Origin: Humibacter ginsenosidimutans
GTDB lineage: Bacteria > Actinomycetota > Actinomycetes > Actinomycetales > Microbacteriaceae
Length of the DNA: 64,000 nt
Assembly: GCF_007859675.1 (NCBI RefSeq)
Contig: NZ_CP042305.1
Span: 1,860,001-1,924,000 of the forward strand
Direction: 5' to 3'
Shown: piece by piece, positions 53,401-62,400 of the stretch
How the letters are laid out: each line of letters starts with the position of its first letter
Numbering within the stretch: the first letter of the stretch is position 1
Program-made: the position numbers and the translations under genes
Notes under the pieces: model-generated
Database searches by the model: none
The model's input: only the letters and a program-made list of their open reading frames with translations
Told to the model about the DNA's origin: nothing

Positions 53401-56400
53401 GCCGCGCAGGATCGACGTGATGTTCAGCACCACATCGTCGAGCGCATCGGCCACCAGGGCGACGAAGCGGGTGGGGTCGACGTTGTCGACGAGGTAGTCG
53501 CTCTGCACGAGTTCGACTGGGATCGGTGTGCGCACGCGTGTTCCGCCGCTGGTGGTCACGGTGCCGATGGTGCCCGCGTCCGCGTAGATCGCGAGCGTGT
53601 TGGTGATGATCAGCGGCGAGTCGGGACCCGCGAGGATGTCGCCGTGCTGGTTGTCGACGTGCGTCGAGCCGATCGGATTGTCGATGACGCCGTCGATGAC
53701 GAGCTGCGGCGTTCCGCCGCCGTCGAGGTAGTCGTCGATGTCCACGGCCGTCGGCGTGAAGATCGGCATGCCGACGGTGAAGCGGAAGGCCGAGCTCCCG
53801 TTCACCTCGATCTGCACCGTCGCCGCCGTTCCCGTGAGGTTCGCGACGTCGATGGCGTGCACGACCATCGAGCGGCTGGAGTGGTTGTAGAGGCGCACGA
53901 AGTCGAACGTGTTCTGCACGGTGAACGTGCCTGCCGTTCCGGTGAGCGACGAGCTCGGTGCGCTCGCGCCGTTCGGCTGGGTGGGAGGCGTGTTGGCGTG
54001 GAAGACCACGGTGGCGCCACCGGTGTTCACGATGTTCTGCACCTCGATGATGCGGCCGGAGGGGATGACCGACCCGAGCGAGTACGTGTTGCCGAGGTCG
54101 TCTTTCACGGTGACCCCGTAGAGCTTGGTGATCTTTCCCGTGGTGTCGACGACGAGCTGCGGGTCGGGTGCGTGCAGGTAGACGTCCGCGTTCCACACGA
54201 TGCTGCGGACCGCGTTGTTGGTGTCGCTGCCTCCCCTGCCGCCGCCGTCGAACGCCGCGCCACTGCGGTCGCGCTGCCAGGTCCAGCCGAGTTCGTTCTG
54301 CAGAGCCTCCACGTCGAGAGCCGCCGTGCGGATGATCGCGCCGGCGTCGGCCGTCACGTTCGAGGTGCTCTGGTAGTTGTTCGTCGCGTCGGAGTCGGTG
54401 TCGCCGCCCAGGCAGCCGCAGTTCGCGTTCGAGTGCGCGATGAGCTGGATGTTCTGGTGCTCCGCCGTCAGCGTGACCGATTCGTAGCCGACGATCTTGG
54501 TGTGGTCTTCGATCAGCAGGTCGGCGTTCGAGCCGACGTCGATGTTCGAGGATGCCTTCGAGCCGGCGCCGACCGCCTTCGCGTGCGTGTAGCTCTGGTT
54601 GTTCAACGTCATGTCGGCGACGTCGGAGGTGACGGCGACGTTGTCGCCCGTGATCGATGTGCCCGGCTGCAGATCGACAGTGGTGTTGTCGGTGACGTTG
54701 ATGTCGCAGGTCGGTCCGCCGCAGCGCCCGGCATTGGCGTCGGCACCGAGACCACCCGCCTCGGCGTGCGTGCTGACGCTGGCGTAGGCCTGGCTCTGCG
54801 ACCCGATCGCGACATCGTCGCCCGCCACGATGGTGCCCGCGATGTTCGTCGTCGCGGTGATCGTGACGGTGGCGCCCGCGTCGGACTCCACCCCGGAGCC
54901 GAGACCGGTGGCGTCCGACTCACTGGAGGCATCCGCCTGGCCGATGGTGACGGGAGCGATCGTCACGTTGTGGGTCGCCGTCAGGGTTGCGCCGGAGGCC
55001 ACGGTGACCGTCGTGGTGGTCTTCGTGGTGGACGTCGCCTCCGCGCTGCCGATGGCCACGAGACCGCCGCCGCCGTTCGAGGCGTCCGAGTCGACTCCGG
55101 CGTTCGAGTCGGTGGTGACGGTGATGTCGCCGCCCGCGTTCAGCGACGCGCCCGCCCCGATCGTCACGGCGACGACAGCCGTCTCGTTCGCGGTCGGCGT
55201 GGCGCTCGACGAGGAGATGAACCCGCCGCCGGAACCGCTCACGGTGGCGGTCGACGTCTGGCCCCCGCCCGCCGTGGTTCCCGAGATGCCGAGCGCCGTG
55301 ATGCTCTGCGTTCCGCTGCCGGCCGACGAGAGGTCGAGCACGAGCTCCTGGCCTGCGCTCCCGCCTGCACCGAGACCGATCGGTGCCGCGACGAAGTAGC
55401 CGATGCCCGTGATGCCGCTGCCGTTGAGCGGGATCGGGGTGCCGCCTGGCGTCTTCGACACCTGGAAGGCGGTGGATGACGCGCTGACGACGTAGTATCG
55501 GCCGCCGTCGTCCAGCCCTTGGATCGGCTGCTGGCCCGGCAGGTAGAGGCCGTGCGTGACGGCCTCGCCCGCGGCCGATGTGTCGGGCGTCAGGGTGATC
55601 GGGGTGATCGGGATGTCGTTGTCGTCGCCGTCCTTGCAGCCGCCTGTCGCCTCGCATTGCGTCGCGGCGAGCTGGATGACGTTCGCGTTGACGACGATGA
55701 CGTAGTAGGTGTTCCCGTTGGTGAGGCCGCCGAGCGGGTCCGAAGCACCCTCGTAGACGACGGCCTCTCCCGTCGCGAGACCGTGGTTCGGGATCACGAT
55801 CGTGTTGTTGCTCTGCGGCACGACGTTCGGCGGGTTGCCCGTGATGACCGGGTTGCCGTTCGAATCGGTCTGGATGTTCACCTGCTGGCTGGAGAACGTG
55901 ACCAGCGCGCCGGGCGCGTGATAGGTGACGGCGTCACCAGGGCGATACGCGTTGCCGACGGTGAACGTGTTGCCGCCCGTGACGTTCGACCCGGTGACCC
56001 CGACCTGGGACTGCGACTCGGCGGGGTCGAAGAGCTGGATGTGCGAGGCATCGACGACGTGCACCAGGTAGCTGTGCCCGGAGATGAGGCCCGGCACAGC
56101 TGTTCCCCCGCTCGGCACGACATAGACGACGATGTCACCCTCGTGCAGGTTGTGATTGAGCGGAACGAAGTTGCCGCCGATCGTGGTGCCGAACGCGATC
56201 GTGTCGGTCGAGGTGTCGATCTGGGCACCGTCGAAGAGCGAGCCGAGCTGCACGGTGTCGTCGCCGAGCACGATGACGTTGTAGTTCAGACCGTCGTGCA
56301 GACCGCCGACCGGGGTTCCGCCTTGGGCGCTGTAGGTGACGGTGCTCCCGGTGGTGAACGAGTGCGGGGCGCTGAGCGTGATGACGTTCGTGGCGGTGTT

Positions 56401-59400
56401 CACGCCGCTCGATCCGTCGAACTGGCTGGAGTTCGACGACGGCGGCGCCTGCGTGTTCTGCTGGGCCGTGGCCGTGATGGTGCCACCCGCGTAGATCTGC
56501 GCACCCTGACCGATGGAGAGGTTCACTGTCGGGTCGGTCGTGACCGTGGCCGAGTTGTGCGCCAGGTCGAGCGCGATGCCGACGTGCTCGCTCTCCGACG
56601 AGGAGATCGAGACCGGGTTCGAGGAGACACCGACCGAGATGTCGCCGACGGTCGTGATCGGCTTGCCCGAGCTGCCGAGGTCGGTCTCGACCGTGGTCGC
56701 CGTCGTTGCGCTCGCACCCGCACTCGCGACGGAGAGCCCGCCGATGCTCGTGTCGCTGATCAGCGCCGTCGAGGAGTCTGTGCCGGTGGCGAGCACCTGC
56801 AGCGACTTGGCTCCGGGTGCCGAGGCCGTCGAGCCGTGGGCGGCGCCGAGCATCCGCGCGTATGTGTCGGCATTGTCGGTGGCCGTCGGGTTGGCGCTCG
56901 AGATGGAGCCGAGGCCGCCGTTGGTCGAGCCTCCCTTGGCGAGCGCCGTGTTCGTGGCGGTGGCGATCACCGAGACGACGGCGTTGGGTGCGTCGAGCAC
57001 GGCGGAGGAACCGATGTTCGCCTGCGTCACGACGCCGGCGGTGATGGTCGCCTGCGGCGACGAGTCGGATGCTCCCGCCAGTCCGAACGCGCGCGCGCCA
57101 GACGTCGATGACACGCTTGCCGTCGACGTGGCCGAGACCGCCAGTCCCGTGCCGCCCGTGAGGAGGCCGTCGAACTCCGCCGCCGTCGGCGCCGCCACTC
57201 TGGCGATCGGCACGCTGGCGTTGCCCGCGATGAGGCCGCCGTCGAGCGTGTCGGTGTTCGCCGTCGCCGTGTTGCCGCTCGTCGCGGACACCGTGACGCT
57301 GCCGGACGTGACGAACGCGCCTGCCCCGTAGCCCGCGCTCGTCGACGCCGTGCCGAGCACCTCGGCGTCGACGGCGGCGCCCGTGATGCTGCCCAGCCCG
57401 ATGCCGAGGGATTCGGTCTTCGCCGTGGCGGCGTTGCTGCCGGACGCCCGGATGCTTCCGCCGGTCGATCCGAGGATCGCACCGCTGAATGCGGCGGTCA
57501 CTGCGGCCCCGACGAGTGCCTTGGCGAAGAAGATGCCACCGTGGATGAGGCCGCCGCCTGTCGAGGTGATCTCGGCGTCGGCGCTGTCGCCGCCCGTGCC
57601 CAACGACGCGGCGACCGTGACGAACCCGGATGCGGTGAGCTTCGTGCTGCCGCTCACCGTGGCGGTGACGCCCGCCGACTGCTGAACCTCGGCGTCGGCG
57701 AATGCGCCCGTGCCGCCGATCACGCTGAAGTTGTCGGCGCTCGCCGCTGCAGCAGCCGCGTTCTGGCCGGATGCCGTGACGGAGAAGGCGCCCGAGGTGG
57801 TGGTGCCACCGTCGAACTCCGCGTTCGTCGCCGCTGCCACGATGGCCGTCGGGGTGAGCGCCCCGATCGAGATCACGCCCACCGAGAGCTGCGACGGCGT
57901 CGCCGTGGCATGGTTCGCGGAACTCGCCGACACGGTCAGCGCGCCCGGACCGGCGTTCACCGTGGTGGCGCTCGCGTCGACGACGGCGATGACGGACGCC
58001 GATGAGGTGATGCGGGCATCCGCTCCGCCGATGGAGCCGGAGAGGATGCCGATGCCGAGCAGCGAGGAGTCGGCGGTCGCCGTGTTGGCGCCCGTCGCCG
58101 ACACCGTCAGGCCGTTCGCACCGAGCACGGAGTCGCCGAGCTCGGCCTTGGTGGGAGCCTCGACGTGGGCGAACGGCAGCGTGGCGCTCAGCGTGAACGC
58201 GCCGATGCTGCCCACCTCCGTGTCGACGGTCGAGGTGTTCGCCGCAGTGGCGGAGACTGTCACCTTTCCAGTGGAGGTGATGGTGCCTCCCGTGACGACG
58301 GCGGTGGTGGCCGCACTGCTCGCGATCTCGGCGACCACCCCGGCGAGGCTGACGCCGGCGAACGACATGGAGCCGACCTTCGTGCTGGCGTTCGCATCGC
58401 TGGTGGAGTCGGCCGTCACGGAGACCCCGCCGGAGGAGGCGACCGTGGTGCGCAGCTCGGCTGTCACGGGGGCGAGCAGTTCGGCATCCGCGGTGTACAC
58501 ACCGGCGTTGATGAAACCGCCGCCTCCACCGAGCACCTTCGCGAAGGCGTAGTCTCCGTGGCCGGCGGAGTCGATCGTCGTGCCTGCCTTCACCGAGACG
58601 AGTCCTGCCGAGTGCACGCTCGCCGATGCCCCGACGCTCGCCAGCACCTGCGCGCTCTGCTCCACATGCGCGACCGGGAAGGTGCCCTGTCCGCCGCCGA
58701 GCAGCGCGATGTTCAGCACATCGGCCTCTGCGCTCGCCTGGTTCTGCCCGGCGGCCGACACCGCGATGGCGCCGGATGCCGTGACCTGGCCGTCGAGATG
58801 CGCCTCGGTCGTGCCCGTGACCAGGGCGATCGGCAGCATCAGCGTGACGCCGATGCCGCTGAACGTGCCGCCCTGGGCGAGCACCGAGGCGTGGTTGGCC
58901 GACGTGGCCGACACGGCGACCGTGCCTCCGCCGCTCACGCTGGATCCCTTGCTCACGCTTGCCACCGTGGTGCGATCGTCACGTGCGACGACGACCATGA
59001 TGCCGGCCGCGATGGTGCCGGTCGACACGCCGAGGGTGCTGGCGGAGGTGGTGTTGGTGCCCTCGGCTGCGACGGACAGCCCACCGACGAGCGTGGCGTG
59101 TCCGCTGAAGGTCGCCGTGGTCGCTCCGCTGAGGTGGGCGATCGCGCCGGCTCCCGTGATGCCGACGCCGATGCCGCCCTGCACCGAGAACGCCTGGGTG
59201 GGAACGGTGATGACCGATTGAGCCAGCATCGTCACACCGCCCGCCGGGGCTTGGCCGCCGATGGTGACATTGCCGATCGTGGCCGTGGTGTCTCCGTCGA
59301 CCTCGGCGTCGGCGACGGCGGCGCCGACCGCGCCGGCTCCGACCGCGAGGCCGATCGCGAGCGGGTTCACGGTGCGGTACGCCTGCGCCTCGACATCGAC

Positions 59401-62400
59401 CGTTCCACCCGCGGTCGGGATGACGACGCCGGAGTCGATGTGCGCGTTCTGCGAGGCGTGGCTCGTGATGACGACGACCTGCGCCCCGACGCTGACGAGG
59501 CCGGCCTGGCCGGAGAACGCCACGCCGAGGTCGTTCTCCGTGACGACGGACTGCACGCTGACGTCGCCGCCCGCCGTGACCGATGCACCCGCCGCGATGC
59601 CGGCATCCGTGCTGCTGGTGAGGTTGGCGATCGCGACGGAGCCGCCGGCCGCGACCACGCCGCCTGCCACGGTGCCGACGACGCCGAGGTAGGAGTTCTG
59701 CTCGTTCGCCCGCATGTGCAGGCTCCCGCCGATGACGATGACGGCTCCCGTGCCGATCTCGCTCGTCGTGCTGCCCGGCACCTGCGGCGAGTCGAACTGC
59801 TTGTTCACCAGGTCGCTGCTGGGGGCTGCGCCCTGCACGGAACCGGATGCGCCGTTCAGCGACGGCGCGATGCGCGCGTTCGTCTCGGAGTCGGCCGTGC
59901 CGCCGCCCGCGTTGTCGAGGATGTGCTGGTATCCGCCCGTGCCGGAGCCGTTCGCCGTGTCGCCGGACTGCGATTGCGCGGTCGTGCCGCTCGACGGTGC
60001 GAGGGCATCCGCGGCCGCCTCCCATTGCGAGTGCGAGGTGTCAGCGACGGGGTTGAGGGTGGGGTGGTCGATGAGCGCGCCGTACCGCTGTCCGTCTGAT
60101 CCGGTGACCACGTCTCCGGTGAGATAGCTGCCGGTCGACGACCAGGTGCCCTTGTCGACGCCGTTCGCGCCCGCGTTGTACGACGACGTCGGGTCGGTGC
60201 CGACCGTCCATACCGACACGGATGCCGCGATACCGACCACGCCGGCGCCGACGCTGAGCGCATAACTGCGGATCGACTTGGCCGCGAGTGCGTTGAGCGT
60301 CAGGTCGTGCGCGGCGTAGACCGTGGCGTAGCCGCCGATGTACGCCTGCGTCGTGGTCTGCGCGATGCCGATGTCGATCCCGCCAGCCACCCCGACGAAC
60401 CCACCGGCCGCGCCGCCTCCGATGGTCAGGGCGGAGGTCGTGTCGGCCGCCGACACGTTCACCGACTGCTGCGAGCCCGCCCCGGCCGCGGTGTTCACGC
60501 GCGTGCGGTTCAGCAGGTTGCTGTCGATGAACGCCGCCGTCGTGGCGTGCAGCACGGTGACGTTCACACCGCCGGCGACTCCGACGGCGCCCGCCCCGAC
60601 GGCGACGGCCAGGCCGAAGATGTCCTCGCTGGAGCCGGCCTGCACGGCGAGGCCGTTGAACGGGCCGGTTCCGAAGCCGATGCCGACGAACGAGCCGTCG
60701 TACACGCCGCCCAGCGTGGTCGTCGGCTGCGTCGCCTTCGCGTCGACGATGCTTCCCGCGCCGATGAACGCCTCGGTGTCCTTGGTGATCGAGGTGACCG
60801 CGACACCGATGCCGACCCCGACGAATCCTCCCGCCGCGCCACCGCCGACCGCGATGATCGTGGTGTCGTCATGCGCGCCGATCAGCACGTTGTTCCCCGC
60901 GGAGATCGTCACGGCCAGGCCGGTGTCCGCATACGTGTGGGTCGTGAGCACGATGACGGATGCTGCCCCGGCGACGCCGACGAAGCCGCCGGCACCCGTG
61001 AGGGCCACGGAGGTGACGGCATCGGTCGCCGTGGCGACGACGTCGACGTCGCGCTGGGCGGCGACGTACGCGCTCTGGGCGATGAGGGCATCCGTCGTGA
61101 GCTTCACGATGCCGACGGCGGCACTCGCTCCGACGCCGACCGTTCCTCCTGCGGCGACCGCCGAGATCATCAGCAGGCTGAACGCGTTGCCTGCGTCGAC
61201 GAGGACCGACTGCGCCGCGTTGGCGCCGGAGTTCGCCGCGTCGATCTGTGCATACTCGCCGACAGAGGCCGTCGTCGTCGCCGTCACCACGTTGACACTG
61301 CCGCCGACGCCGACGCCCGCGATGCCGGCGAAGCTCGCTGTGACGCCCGCCGCGGAGATGTCGTCGCTGTTGTTGGCCGTGATGGCCACCCCGCGGAAGC
61401 CCGTTGCCGTGTTGCCGGTGACGGTGTGCTCGCCGAGTGTGGCAGCCGCATCCGGCGAGGGCTGAGCGCCCTGCAGCACGATGCTGTGTGCCCGACCCGT
61501 CGCGACCGACGGGTTCAGGGCGATGGCCTGCTGCACGGCACCGGGAGCGCAGCCGTTCGCGGACGGGTTCGCCTGGCAGAGTGTGGCGGCGAGCTGGATC
61601 TGATGCGATCCGGGTGCTCCTGGGATGACGTAATACTCCCCGCCGTCGACGAGGCCACCGATCGGAGCGCCGCCGCCCGAGCTGTAGATGACCGGGTCGC
61701 CGAGCGAGACGTCGAGGTCGTACGGCAGCGTGATGACAGTGCCGGAGGCATCGTGCGGATCGAAGTACGGGGTGTCGCTGACGGGCGGCGATGCCTGGTC
61801 GGTGGGCACGAGCCTCTGCGACTCTCCGCCGCGGGACGGAGCCGTGAGGGTGATCGGCGCGCCACCGGGAGTGAGAGAGAGCTGGATGTCCGTCGGCGAC
61901 AGCACGTGCACGTAATACACACCGCCCTGCACGAGACCGCCGATGGCGTCGCCGCCCCCGTCGTCGTAGAGCACCTGCTCGCCCTCTGTGTAGCTGTGCG
62001 TGAACGGCAGGTGGAGTGTGACATGGTCGGCCTGGATCGCCGCGGGCGAGAAGCGGGTGTCGACGGCGGTGGTCGTGAAGCCGCCCGTGCTCACGGTGAG
62101 GCCCGGCGCGTTGCCGAGGGCGTTCAGCACGGAGAAGTCGCCGAGGAACGCGGTCGTCGTCTTGTCGACGACCGGGACGGCTGCCGCGGCGCCAGCACCG
62201 ACGGTGCCGGCAGCGGCGATGGCGCCGGCGACGACGGTCATGGTGAGCTGCTCGTTCGCGGCCACCCGAGCGTTGCCGCCTGCGTTCACGACGGAGCGCG
62301 ACGACGTGCAGTTCGCCGGCGTCACCTGTGCCGCCGCGCAGTGCTCGCCGATCCACGCCTGCGTGACGATGGTGAAGACCGGCACCGCGGCGTTGACCGC

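Noticed and set aside
51910..55479. Very long open frame (over 1100 codons) on the plus strand inside the giant gene
   Set aside because: It is antisense to the repetitive surface protein. GC-rich, Ala/Gly/Thr/Val-rich coding DNA routinely leaves the opposite strand open. Its product is Arg/Asp/Val-rich with no recognisable domain.
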